Positions 54,873-64,000 of a stretch of 64,000 nucleotides of DNA are shown one piece after another. The stretch's first letter is position 1; every line of letters starts with the position of its first letter. The DNA is from Symbiodinium natans (lineage: Eukaryota; Sar; Dinophyceae; Suessiales; Symbiodiniaceae), in assembly GCA_905221605.1 (NCBI GenBank), contig CAJNDS010002363.1, positions 275,589 through 339,588 on the forward strand, given 5' to 3'. The position numbers and the translations under genes are program-made. The notes beneath the pieces are model-generated. The model did no database searches, was not told the DNA's origin, and saw only the letters and a program-made list of their open reading frames with translations.

Positions 54873-54972
54873 CGCTTTGGCCGCCTGTTCGGGTTGTCCT
54901 TGTACCAGCTGGCAAAGATGCTCCCCTTCCGGTGCGCAAGGCTTAGGCTGGAGAAGGAGTTGGAAGCTTCCG
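54873..54972 (-). CDS. Exon with telomeric splice donor
   Basis: Minus frame SNSFSSLSLAHRKGSIFASW YKDNPNRRPKR ends CG|GTTTAGGGTTTATAGGG. The plus frame is open but has no AG in the CCCTAAA array where an acceptor would be needed. Probably belongs with the exons at 55161 and 55597. Confidence 0.52.
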
Positions 54973-55065
54973 CGGCTTGGGTTGTTGTGGGTTTAGGGTT
55001 TAGGGCTTAGGGTTTAGGGTTTAGGGTTTAGGGTTTTGACAAAGAATGCATGTGGAGCTCGAGCC

Positions 55066-55169
55066 TACTTGGAGGCTCATGGGTACTTAGAACCCCAATG
55101 ATATGTCGACTTATAACCTACTTAAGTACAGCTATAGTTGGGGCTACAAGTACCCTGAACCTCCAAGTA
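55066..55169. mobile_element. Family I element (intron-forming)
   Basis: TACTTGGAGGCTCATGGGTAC to GTACCCTGAACCTCCAAGTA, about 104 bp, nearly whole. On the minus strand its ends give G|GTTC and CCAAG|. Confidence 0.88.
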
Positions 55170-55254
55170 GGTTGTGCAGGCAAGGTAAGTTGGCAGAAGG
55201 AAGGCTCCCTAGGACTGAGAGCACGAAGCGGTCGGCCTTATGAATTTGGGTGTG
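55161..55254 (-). CDS. Exon flanked on both sides by the same mini-element family
   Basis: The element at 55255-55392 ends CCAAG|; the exon reads HTQIHKADRFVLSVLGSLPS ANLPCLHNLLG; the donor is GGAG|GTTCAGGG, the terminus of the next element, 55066-55169. Both splice sites therefore come from element ends. Ends in phase 1; the next exon after the element would continue VGSSSTCILCQN. Confidence 0.6.
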
Positions 55255-55392
55255 CTTGGAGGTTCAGGGTACTTAGGAAGCCACTTACAACTGTACTTAT
55301 AAGCCCCCTAAGCCCCCCAAGCCCCCGGAGTCCTCTATGCAGGTTCTAAGTATAGACTTATAATTGGGGTTGTAAGTACCCATATGAACCCC
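55255..55392. mobile_element. Family I element (intron-forming)
   Basis: CTTGGAGGTTCAGGGTACTT to GTACCCATATGAACCCCC. Two further 3'-end fragments of the same family follow at about 55468-55505 and 55560-55605. Confidence 0.82.
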
Positions 55393-55596
55393 CCTAAACC
55401 CTAAACAAAATCCTTAAACACTTTGCCCTAAACCTCAAACCCTAAAGCCGAAACGCTAAACCATGTACAGTTGGGGTTTGAAGTACCCATATGAACCCCT
55501 AGGCCCTAAATTTACTAAAACCTAAACAAACCCTTTACCCTAAACCCTAAACGCTAAACCATCTACAACTGAGGGTTATAAGTACCCGTATGAACC

Positions 55597-55695
55597 CCCA
55601 AGTGGGTTTTGGGCGTTAAGGGCATACGGGACGCAACAAGAACAGTTTCAGGGTGGCCTGAGTTGTGGCCAAGAAGGGGCGTGCACAGAAAAGGG
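55597..55695 (-). CDS. Exon with donor at a mini-element fragment
   Basis: Minus frame LCTPLLGHNSGHPETVLVAS RMPLTPKTHLG then G|GTTCATACGGGTAC, which matches the element terminus. Same strand as 55161-55254. About 55915-55840 upstream reads ERRVILHASASAAATKDWHK, possibly a further exon. Confidence 0.52.
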
Positions 55696-56293
55696 GTTTA
55701 GGGTTTAGGGTTTAGGGTGTAGGGTTTAGGGCAACGAGGGCCGACTGACACACTTTTGAGACCTTCCTAACTGACTGGCCATGGGTTTAGGTTTTAGGGT
55801 AGATCTGAGACATTCAGTTTCAACAGGCCCTTATATCATCCCGGCTGTTTGTGCCAGTCTTTCGTTGCAGCAGCAGAAGCACTAGCATGAAGTATCACAC
55901 GCCTTTCTTCACCAAACAGACCCTAAACCCTAAACCCGAAACCCTAAACCCAGCTATGTTCAGGATTGTTTTGGCCGGGAGGCCCAAATACCAAGCCTTA
56001 AGATTTTCGGCTCTTTCCCTCTAGGGCCTCGCAGCGCAAAACACTCAACCCGAAACACATGACACCCTAGAACCCTAAAACCCGCTTTTGAACGCTATGA
56101 AACCCTAAGCTCGAAACACCCTGCACCCCCCTACAACCCTAAAACCTTAGACCCTAGTACCGCTTCGAAAGGGATTGTGGGAGGGGCAAATTTGCATCTT
56201 TTGCTAGAATGAAAAGGTACGCGAGAACTTCAGCCCATAGTTTCGGTAGAGGCGGCTTAAAGCTTAAACGGGTTCACGGTGTAAAGGGTTGGT

Positions 56294-56425
56294 TTATGGG
56301 CTGACGGCTTCAGTGGTCGGGTGGCTTGAAAAGGTTGCTTTGGGGGCGGGTTTAGGGGGGTCAACGGTGCTTTCGGGGTCAGGGTCGCTCTCATTATCTT
56401 CAACGCTGTCTCGGTTTGTGAGACA
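56294..56425 (-). CDS. C-terminal exon, acidic and proline-rich
   Basis: Minus frame DSVEDNESDPDPESTVDPPK PAPKATFSSHPTTEAVSP then TAA. Looks like a disordered tail. No domain recognised. Confidence 0.5.
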   Translation of the reverse strand, partial: CLTNRDSVEDNESDPDPESTVDPPKPAPKATFSSHPTTEAVSP

Positions 56426-56606
56426 GTGCCTGAGCCAAAACCCTGAATTCTGAACCCTCTATACCTCAAAACCCCAAACCCCAAACAACAAACCCGAAAC
56501 CCGAAACCCGAAACCCGAAACCCGAAACCCGAAACCCTAAACCCTAAACCCTAAACCCTAAACCCTAAACCCTAAACCCTAAAGCCCAGCCCCCGTCGTC
56601 TTACAC

Positions 56607-56664
56607 GGTTCGTCCGGCAGCTGAGCTCTGCGCAAGGCTGTGGTCGTCACCCAGGCCTTACTTC
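56607..56664 (-). CDS. Short exon candidate
   Basis: GAAGTAAG| acceptor, AWVTTTALRRAQLPDEP and donor CC|GTGTAAG. The plus strand alternative PPSSYTVRPAAELCARLW is also open. Likely part of the gene ending at 56294. Confidence 0.42.
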
Positions 56665-56849
56665 AGAAGGCTTTCCTAGACCTAAGCCCCCGAAACCCTA
56701 TTAGCCTAAACCCTAAACCCTAAACCCTAAACCCTAAATAAACCTTTCACCCTAAACCCTCATGCAAAGCTCCAAGCTGCCCCCCCAACCTTCCCATCAA
56801 CGCCAGCAAGCACGCAACCCGAGACAGAAATGCTGCTGTAGGGTCTGCT

Positions 56850-57034
56850 CTTTCTTGGAGGTTCATGCGTACCTATACGTAGGGTTAGAAGTACCCTACA
56901 AAGGGGGTAGAGAGATTATAGGCAGGGCCTGCTCTTTCTTGGAGGTTCATGCGTACCGATAAGTAGGGTACAAAGTACCCATAGTTACCCTACTTGTAAC
57001 CCTACCTCTAAGTATCCATGAGCCTCCATGTAGC
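56850..57034. mobile_element. Family I element with partly duplicated left end
   Basis: CTGCTCTTTCTTGGAGGTTC followed by ATGCGTACC occurs twice (near 56845 and 56930). The second copy continues to CATGAGCCTCCATGTAG. Confidence 0.75.
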
Positions 57035-57531
57035 CTTAAACCCTAAACCTGGAATTGGGAATTGTTTGGGGACACGACATGCCCGAGGCCCAATGCTCAG
57101 ATTTGGGCGCTGTTTGCGGCTTCTTGCGCTCAGGATTGAAGGGTTTGTCTTGACACTGGCATATCGGGTTAGGGCTTATAGGGTTTAGGGTTTAGGGTTT
57201 AGGGACTAGTATACGAGGGAACATCCCAACCTGTTCCGACAATGCGAACGAAGCTTGCGTAGCTGGAAGAAGCCAATAGGGTTGAGGACTTTTTCTGTTC
57301 CGTGTACCGAGGCGGCCAAAACACCCTTCTGTGTGGGGTGTATGTACCTGCCTGGAGCTCCATTTACCTACTAGGTTACGGTTATAACCTACTATTTTGT
57401 AAGGTTTGGGAGGTGGAGCAGCTGTATACAAGTGAAGGGATTCTCCCTATTACCAACCGCGCCTTCTGTTGGAGTTTGGTCCCTAAAGAAAACCACTGAC
57501 CTGGCAAAACCGAAGGTGCCTTGGGAAAGTC

Positions 57532-57981
57532 ATGTCTAGAAGCTTGCAAGAGGGCTTTCTCTTCTGGAGTACTACTGGACGGCTTGGTGCCCCTGTGGAG
57601 GGCTTAAGGCCACTGCCTACTGGGAGGGTTCAGCCCCCTGCCTACTGGGAGGGTTTAGGGCCCTTGGTACTGGGAGGGTTTAGGCCAGGGTTAGCCTTTG
57701 GCAAGGAGACACATAATCACTTGGAAATGACGGAAAAGGTGTGGCAGAAGCTATGCATGCCAGGCATAGGGCAAAAGATGAGCCCGCCCCACCACCACCA
57801 CCACCACCACCACCCGGCTGCGTACTGTAGGACGATCTACGTACACGAGCCCAGCGTTTTTTCATCACAGCTCTGTCCTTGCCATCCAGCGCCAGAGGCG
57901 GCCTCAGCAGTTGATCCGAGAGTGGGGGATCTTGGTGGCTCGAGGCTGAGGATTGTGAGGCTTACGAGCTCAAAACCCTAA
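57532..57981 (+). CDS. Open frame of 149 codons with a histidine run, doubtful
   Basis: Longest frame outside the ankyrin array and the 10.6-11.6 kb exon. Contains three copies of a CTACTGGGAGGGTT repeat and eight histidines from a CAC microsatellite (57788-57812). Part (HNHLEMTEKVWQKLCMPGIG) looks protein-like, the remainder less so. Confidence 0.3.
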   Translation: MSRSLQEGFLFWSTTGRLGAPVEGLRPLPTGRVQPPAYWEGLGPLVLGGFRPGLAFGKETHNHLEMTEKVWQKLCMPGIGQKMSPPHHHHHHHHPAAYCRTIYVHEPSVFSSQLCPCHPAPEAASAVDPRVGDLGGSRLRIVRLTSSKP

Positions 57982-58345
57982 ACACAGACACGCCCTGAAT
58001 TTAACTGCGCTATGGCTACCCCTGTTCTTCCAGGGATCTCTCTATTAGTGTACAAGACCCCCTATAAGGACCCCATCATTCGGTCCTTTACGGTACGTCT
58101 AGGTAGGGCAAACGTTCAACTGGACCCAAGACTAACCTAGGAATCAAGTGGGTGCCCTAACGGGCTTACTAGGGAACTACTAGGGAACCCAAACCCGAAA
58201 AAAAACGGAAATTACCATTTCGAACCTCCCCACCCTGTCCCTACAACCCAATTGCAAGGATTTGTATTAAATATACATTCCGGAACCTCCCTGGCTTGCC
58301 AATTCAGGCAAAGTTTCCACAGCTTTTCTGCCTGCCTATTTTCAG

Positions 58346-58464
58346 CTGGGCAACAGTACCAGTTGCCGCAATACGCAGACCAGGCAACTGTACCAGAATG
58401 TTGCATGAACGCGCGCTCTTACCTTGAACCGTACCCCCAAACCTCTCAATACCCTGAACCCTAA
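58346..58464 (+). CDS. C-terminal exon, Gln/Tyr/Pro-rich
   Basis: TATTTTCAG| acceptor, then GQQYQLPQYADQATVPECCM NARSYLEPYPQTSQYPEP and a TAA that lies in the first CCCTAA of a telomere block. Disordered composition, no family recognised. Confidence 0.5.
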
Positions 58465-58578
58465 ACCCTATAAACCTTAAGACCCTATAACCCTAAACCC
58501 CTAGCCCTAGAGCCCTACAACTTGTGACTATACACCTCACACTTGAAGAAGCCCTGCGCCCTGGACTCTGAACCCTAG

Positions 58579-58660
58579 GGCCAAGCTGGACCAAGCCGCG
58601 CCACCAGAAATCCTGCTGAACATCCTGAAGCCAGTGGCCCCCCAAATGCAGCCGCAATCC
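58579..58660 (+). CDS. Exon candidate
   Basis: CCCTAG| acceptor, AKLDQAAPPEILLNILKPVA PQMQPQS and donor TCC|GTAGGG; 27 full codons. The minus strand is open but tryptophan-rich and less plausible. Confidence 0.48.
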
Positions 58661-59033
58661 GTAGGGCTAAACCCTCAAACCGCTAAATCCTACACTCTAG
58701 AACCCCAAACCCAAACCCTAAACCCCAAACCCCAAACCCTAAACCCTAAACCCTAAACCCTAAACCTAAACCCTAAACCCTAAACCCTAAACCCTAAACC
58801 CTAAACCCTAAACCCTAAACCTTAAACCACAACCCCAAAGAACTGAACTAAACGAGACATCCGCGGCCCTGTACTTCCCATCCGACTCGCGCACCCTGGT
58901 TGTTGGTTAATGGTTCTTGGTTGATTGCCGTTGGTTAATTCTGCTTGCTGGTTCATCATGGTTGTTTGTGAATCATTGTTGTTGGCTAGTGGTTGTTGGC
59001 TTAAAAGTAAACCCTAAACCCTAAACCCTAAAC

Positions 59034-62000
59034 CGTTCATGCCGTCTCTGTCAATGTTCAGCATCAGGTCGACTAACTCAGCAAGGCCAGTGTTGGAGGC
59101 AGCGAGCAGAGACGACCTAAAGCTCCTGTTTAGGGTGTAGCTTTCAGCAAGAAGCCTACAATCTCAGCATGGCCCGTCTCGCATGCCACGTGAAGCGGCG
59201 CTCCGCGCTACTCGGCTCCCCGTGTCGGCACCAGCTTTCAGAAGCCCACAATCTTGTTATGGCCATTCTCGGATGTCAGGTGAAGGGGCGTGTGGCCGCC
59301 CAAGTCCTGCTTGTGCTTGTCAGCACCAGCCTTCAGCAACAACCTCACAATCCTTGCATGCCCCTGCTTGGAGGCCGCGTGAAGGGGTGTTCCGCCGCAC
59401 TGGGCCTTCATCTCCGGGTCGGCACCAGCTCTGAACAACAAGCCTACAATCTCGGCATGGCCCCGCCCGGATATGCCCGGATGCCACGTGAAGGCGCGTT
59501 CCTGTCCACTTGGCCATCTTGTCCGTGTCGGCACCAGCTTTCAGCAACAAGCCCACAATCTCAGCATGGCCCTTCTCGGATGCCAGGTGAAGGGGCGTAG
59601 CGCCGTAAACGCCCTGCTGGTCCTTGTCGGCACCAGCTTTCAGCAACAAGCCCACAATCTCAGCATGGCCCTTCTCGGATGCCAGGTGAAGGGGCGTGGC
59701 GCCGTAAACGCCCTGCTGGTCATTGTCGGCACCAGCTTTTAGCAACAAGCCCACAATCTCAGCATGGCCCTTCTCGGATGCCAGGTGAAGGGGCGTGGCG
59801 CCGTAAACGCCCTGCTGGTCCTTGTCGGCACCAGCTTTCAGCAACAAGCCCACAATCTCAGCATGGCCCTTCTCGGATGCCAGGTGAAGGGGCGTGGCGC
59901 TGTAAACGCTTTGCTGGTCCTTGTCGGCACCAGCTTTCAGCAACAAGCCCACAATCTCAGCATGGCCCTTCTCTGATGCCAGGTGAAGGGGGGTGGCGCC
60001 GTAAACGCCCTGCTGGTCCTTGTCGGCACCAGCTTTCAGCAACAAGCCCACAATCTCAGCATGGCCCTTCTCGGATGCCAGGTGAAGGGGCGTGGCGCCG
60101 TGAACGCCCTGCTGGCCCTTGTCGGCACCAGCTTTCAGCAACAAGCCCACAATCTCAGCATGGCCCTTCTCGGATGCCAGGTGAAGGGGCGTGGCGCCGT
60201 AAACGCCCTGCTGGTCCTTGTCGGCACCAGCTTTCAGCAACAAGCCCACAATCTCAGCATGGCCCTTCTCGGGTGCCAGGTGAAGGGGCGTGGCGCCGTA
60301 AACGCCCTGCTGGTCCTTGTCGGCACCAGCTTTCAGCAACACACAGCATGGCCATGCAGGTGAAGGGCGTGGCGCCGTCACCAGCAACAACCCACAATCT
60401 CAGCATGGCCCTTCTCGGATGCCAGGTGAAGGGGCGTGGCAAACGCCCACCAGCTTTCAGCAACAAGCCCACAATCTCAGCATGGCCCTTCTCGGATGCC
60501 AGGTGAAGGGGCGTGGCGCCGTAAACGCCCTGCTGGTCCTTGTCGGCACCAGCTTTCAGCAACAAGCCCACAATCTCAGCATGGCCCTTCTCGGATGCCA
60601 GGTGAAGGGGCGTGGCGCCGTAAACGACCTGCTGGTCCTGGTCCTTGTCGGCACCAGCTTTCAGCAACAAGCCCACAATCTCAGCATGGCCCTTCTCGGA
60701 TGCCAGGTGAAGGGGCGTGGCGCCGTAAACGCCCTGCTGGTCCTCGTCGGCACCAGCTTTCAGCAACAAGCCCACAATCTCAGCATGGCCCTTCTCGGAT
60801 GCCAGGTGAAGGGGCGTGGCGCCGTAAACGCCCTGCTGGTCCTGGTCCTTGTCGGCACCAGCTTTCAGCAACCCACAATCTCAGCATGGCCCTTCTCGGA
60901 TGCCAGGTGAAGGGGCGTGGCGCCGTAAACGCCCTGCTGGTCCTGGTCCTTGTCGGCACCAGCTTTCAGCAACAAGCCCACAATCTCAGCATGGCCCTTC
61001 TCAGATGCCAGGTGAAGGGGCGTGGCGCCGTAAACGCCCTGCTGGTCCTTGTCGGCACCAGCTTTCAGCAACAAGCCCACAATCTCAGCATGGCCCTTCT
61101 CGGATGCAATGCCAGGTGAAGGGGCGTGGCGCCGTAAACGCCCTGCTGGTCCTGGTCCTTGTCGGCACCAGCTTTCAGCAACAAGCCCACAATCTCAGCA
61201 TGGCCCTTTTCGGATGCCAGGTGAAGGGGCGTGGCGCCCTAAACGCCCTGCTGGTCCTTGTCGGCACCAGCTTTCAGCAACAAGCCCACAATCTCAGCAT
61301 GGCCCTTCTCGGATGGCAGGTGAAGGGGCGTGGCGCCGTAAACGCCCTGCTGGTCCTTGTCGGCACCAGCTTTCAGCAACAAGCCCACAATCTCAGCATG
61401 GCCCTTCTCGGATGCCAGGTGAAGGGGCGCGGCGCCGAAAACGCCCTGCTGGTCCTTGTCGGCACCAGCTTTCAGCAACAAGCCCACAATCTCAGCATGG
61501 CCCTTCTCGGATGCCAGGTGAAGGGGCGCGGCGCCGAAAACGCCCTGCTGGTCCTTGTCGGCACCAGCTTTCAGCAACAAGCCCACAATCTCAGCATGGC
61601 CCTTCTCGGATGCCAGGTGAAGGGGCGCGGCGCCGAAAACGCCCTGCTGGTCCTTGTCGGCACCAGCTTTCAGCAACAAGCCCACAATCTCAGCATGGCC
61701 CTTCTCGGATGCCAGGTGAAGGGGCGCGGCGCCGAAAACGCCCTGCTGGTCCTTGTCGGCACCAGCTTTCAGCAACAAGCCCACAATCTCAGCATGGCCC
61801 TTCTCGGATGCCAGGTGAAGGGGCGCGGCGCCGAAAACGCCCTGCTGGTCCTTGTCGGCACCAGCTTTCAGCAACAAGCCCACAATCTCAGCATGGCCCT
61901 TCTCGGATGCCAGGTGAAGGGGCGCGGCGCCGAAAACGCCCTGCTGGTCCTTGTCGGCACCAGCTTTCAGCAACAAGCCCACAATCTCAGCATGGCCCTT

Positions 62001-62441
62001 CTCGGATGCCAGGTGAAGGGGCGCGGCGCCGAAAACGCCCTGCTGGTCCTTGTCGGCACCAGCTTTCAGCAACAAGCCCACAATCTCAGCATGGGCCTGC
62101 TCGGATGCCAGGTTCAGAGCCCTGCTGCCCGAGTCCGACTCGCCATCTGTGTCAACACCTGGCTGCATTCTCGACCAGCTCATCTACAGCACGATGCATC
62201 TGTGCATCACCACTTATCCTAGTCCGCAGCACTTGCATGTCCATGTCCCCATTCAACTCGGCTGCGTCATCTAAGATCGTGGTGCCATGGAGGAGATGTT
62301 GAAGGCAAAGAGGGAGACCAACGTCGCTCGCAAATGGCGCTTCAGGGTTTCTACGGCTGGTCTGTCATCGCGCAAGCACTCTAAGTCGTCAGTCGTCATG
62401 GAGACCAGCTCTTCTCCGGAAGCGCTCCACACTCTCAACAT
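59034..62441 (-). CDS. Large ankyrin-repeat protein with ubiquitin-like N-terminus; frame broken at several points
   Basis: Start chosen at 62441 ([15 protein letters not shown]...), a beginning I recall from dinoflagellate ankyrin proteins, followed by ubiquitin-like LKRHLRA and [18 protein letters not shown]. From about 62090 to 59560 come roughly 25 tandem 99-bp units, each one 33-residue ankyrin repeat ([20 protein letters not shown], preceded by [10 protein letters not shown]). Units at 61.4-62.05 kb carry VFGAAPLH, the lower ones VYGATPLH. Divergent repeats follow to about 59155, then a last exon 59115-59034 ([20 protein letters not shown]) ending at G|GTTTAGGG. Breaks: frame changes near 62325 and 62165, an in-frame TAG at 61239-61241, a 5-nt insertion near 61107, a 4-nt deletion near 60868 and small deletions at 60340-60440. 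It may be a pseudogene, an intron-split gene or a misassembled repeat. Ankyrin arrays usually bind proteins; partners unknown. Confidence 0.85.
59560..62090. repeat. Tandem array of about 25 units of 99 bp
   Basis: Unit contains CAGCTTTCAGCAACAAGCCC and CTCAGCATGGCCCTTCTC with very few differences between copies. Some units carry an in-frame 6-bp addition (GGTCCT doubled) near 60632, 60838, 60943 and 61149. Near-identity suggests recent expansion or gene conversion, and makes assembly errors likely. Confidence 0.95.
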
Positions 62442-63403
62442 AGCGGAGGCGGCGTGGCGAAGCAAGTCGAAGGGAGGCCCCAAATGGAGGTTTATCAAAA
62501 CCGGGGTCCCTTGGTGTCCTTTAAAACCCTGATAAAATGTTTTTGGGTTTAGGGACTCCCTAAACCCTAGCCCTGGAAGCTGTATGGCTGCTTATCGCCT
62601 TGCGATCTGCGCAGCTCTCTGACCCATGCATCCCTGACTAGCAGGTGGACATCCGAACAGAACAGTAAACACCAAACCCTGCTGTAGACTCTAAACTACA
62701 CATCTCTACACCCAACCAAGCAGCCTACATCATTCCTAGAACCTGCACAGGAGCTAGGCCCCAGACCCTACACCCTGAAGCTAACAGCGATGAGACTCAT
62801 AGACCCTAAGAGCAGCTTGAACACAAAAGCTGGACAAGTCTGCATCTGTGGCAAGATGGGCGATCTCAAACCTTGAGAGAAACGTGCACCGTTGAGGGTT
62901 TGAAGTTTTTTTAAGGTAATTAGGTTAGGGTTTAGGGTTTGGGGCCGAGGGCCTTTGGCGCAGGCGGCAAGGCTTGAGGTTAGAAGATAGGGATCGAGGT
63001 ATTTGGGTATATGGGAGTGACACTTAGGGTTCGGGTTGCGGGGGTTTCGGATGTCAGGCTTAAGGCTGAGTTTCGCACCCGTGCATCTGCCAAAGCGCTT
63101 AAACCTTAACCCCAAGCCCTAAACCCTCAAACCTACGCCCCAAAGCCTGAGCACTGCCCAAGACCCAGAGTCTGAACCCTAAACAAGCCTAGACCGGACA
63201 GCCTAAACCTCATATCCGAATCAATGAAACCTGAACCCCGTTTCCTGAATCCTTAAATCCTGTTTTCGTAGACCCGAAAGCCTACATTGCAAAACCTGCA
63301 CCATAAAACCCTACCCCTAAACCCTAAACCCTAAACCCTAAACCCTAAACCCTAAACCCTAAACCCTAAACCCTAAACCCTAAACCCTAAACCCTAAAAC
63401 AGC
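62442..63403. other. Region upstream of the ankyrin gene
   Basis: Would hold the promoter of the minus-strand ankyrin gene. No TATA-like or spliced-leader acceptor signal is recognisable. The minus frame 62768-63115 is open but not protein-like. Confidence 0.4.
63312..63397. repeat. Telomere-motif array, CCCTAAA orientation
   Basis: About 12 perfect units just upstream of the 63404 exon candidate. The opposing TTTAGGG array is at 63537-63603. Confidence 0.95.
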
Positions 63404-63487
63404 GTAATCCCTGCCGCCCTGCCGCCAAGAGGCCGAAGAAGCCGCCCGAGCTGGTGGCGCGGCGGACTCCGGCTGTGGCGGCCTGTG
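63404..63487 (+). CDS. Exon candidate, basic, strand ambiguous
   Basis: Plus frame AAKRPKKPPELVARRTPAVA ACGSAKR ends at the mini-element at 63488-63684 with a possible GC donor (AAGAG|GCTCATGG). The Lys/Arg cluster resembles a nuclear localisation signal. The minus strand is open as well. Confidence 0.38.
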
Positions 63488-63684
63488 GCTCTGCTAAGAG
63501 GCTCATGGGTACTGAAAAAACCCCAATTATCAGTGGTTTAGGGTTTAGGGTTTAGGGTTTAGGGTTTAGGGTTTAGGGTTTAGGGTTTAGGGTTTAGGGT
63601 TTGGGGGGGTTCATGGGTACTTATGACCCCAATTATTCGCCTGCTTATGACCTAATTGGGGTTATAAGAACCCTGAACCTCCGT
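63488..63684. mobile_element. Family I element split by a telomere array with duplicated left end
   Basis: GGCTCATGGGTACT...CCCCAATTAT before the array (63537-63603) recurs just after it as GTTCATGGGTACTTATGACC. Right end CCTGAACCTCCGTAG. Confidence 0.78.
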
Positions 63685-63719
63685 AGGAAAGTAGGTGTGG
63701 GTGGGTAGGGTACGTAGGT

Positions 63720-64000
63720 AGTTAAAGAAGGTGTGTGTGTGTGTGTGCGTGTGTGTGTGGGTGTTGGGGTGTTGGGGTGTTGGTGTGTTGGTGTGTTGGT
63801 GTGTTGGTGTGTTGGTGTGTTGGTGTGTTGGTGTGTTGGTGTGTTGGTGTGTTGGTGTGTTGGTGTGTTGGTGTGTTGGTGTGTTGGTGTGTTGGTGTGT
63901 TGGTGTGTTGGTGTGTTGGTGTGTTGGTGTGTTGGTGTGTTGGTGTGTTGGTGTGTTGGTGTGTTGGTGTGTTGGTGTGTTGGTGTGTTGGTGTGTTGGT
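63720..64000. repeat. GTGTTGGT microsatellite running off the window
   Basis: Starts as GTGTGT, then about 30 near-perfect 8-bp units GTGTTGGT up to the last base of the window. Confidence 0.95.

Noticed and set aside
59560-62090. CRISPR array
   Set aside because: The whole 99-bp unit is conserved with no unique spacers, and it encodes ankyrin repeats in a eukaryotic context.
59679-62302. Long plus-strand frames (up to about 457 codons) across the ankyrin array
   Set aside because: A 99-bp unit is a multiple of three, so antisense frames stay open. Only the minus strand gives the ankyrin consensus.
1-64000. Many open frames ending ...GFRV or ...LNPKP
   Set aside because: These are translations of TTTAGGG and CCCTAAA. 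A perfect array has a stop in all six frames every 21 bp, so arrays are non-coding.
1-64000. Dinoflagellate spliced-leader sequence or relic
   Set aside because: I looked for CCGTAGCCATTTTGGCTCAAG on both strands by eye and did not see it. A computed search would be decisive.

Overview
The window looks like nuclear DNA of a dinoflagellate, possibly Symbiodiniaceae or a relative. The evidence is: roughly a hundred short blocks of the TTTAGGG/CCCTAAA telomere motif in both orientations (hand count); very long introns around exons of about 17-110 nt; GC 5' splice sites beside GT; many small palindromic elements whose ends sit at splice junctions (introner-like); long poly-G/poly-C runs; and a huge ankyrin-repeat gene. 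I saw no rRNA, convincing tRNA, CRISPR, operon or bacterial signal. Most long open frames are not genes, because coding sequence is split into exons too short for simple ORF finding.

Layout. 1-8.6 kb: repeats with a few isolated exon candidates. 8.65-12.2 kb: minus-strand exons of a coiled-coil protein and a 336-codon open exon. 13.4-30.9 kb: many short exon candidates, mostly minus strand, several encoding membrane segments, among mini-elements and telomere blocks; a palindrome of about 810 bp lies at 25.3-26.1 kb. 32.9-46.6 kb (minus): glucose-6-phosphate dehydrogenase in at least 16 exons. I traced it by matching conserved motifs exon by exon; splice phases agree at every junction I could place. 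The C-terminal third was not found. 47-57 kb: more minus-strand exons, including one (55.16-55.25 kb) flanked on both sides by copies of the same mini-element. 58.3-58.7 kb: two plus-strand exons. 59.0-62.4 kb (minus): ankyrin array of about 25 near-identical 99-bp units behind a ubiquitin-like start, with several frame breaks. 63.4-64 kb: one exon candidate, a mini-element and a GTGTTGGT microsatellite.

Two structural themes recur. First, telomere-motif arrays begin exactly at splice donors (exon|GTTTAGGG), best supported inside the G6PD gene. Some arrays are flanked by direct duplications of 15-50 bp, as expected if they were inserted during break repair. Second, the commonest mini-element family (termini like CTTGGAGGTTCATGGG) supplies donors (G|GTTC) and acceptors (CCAAG|) to neighbouring exons.

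Limits. All exon calls are hand translations. GC-rich short stretches often stay open in several frames, so single-exon calls without homology carry low to moderate confidence and some will be on the wrong strand.
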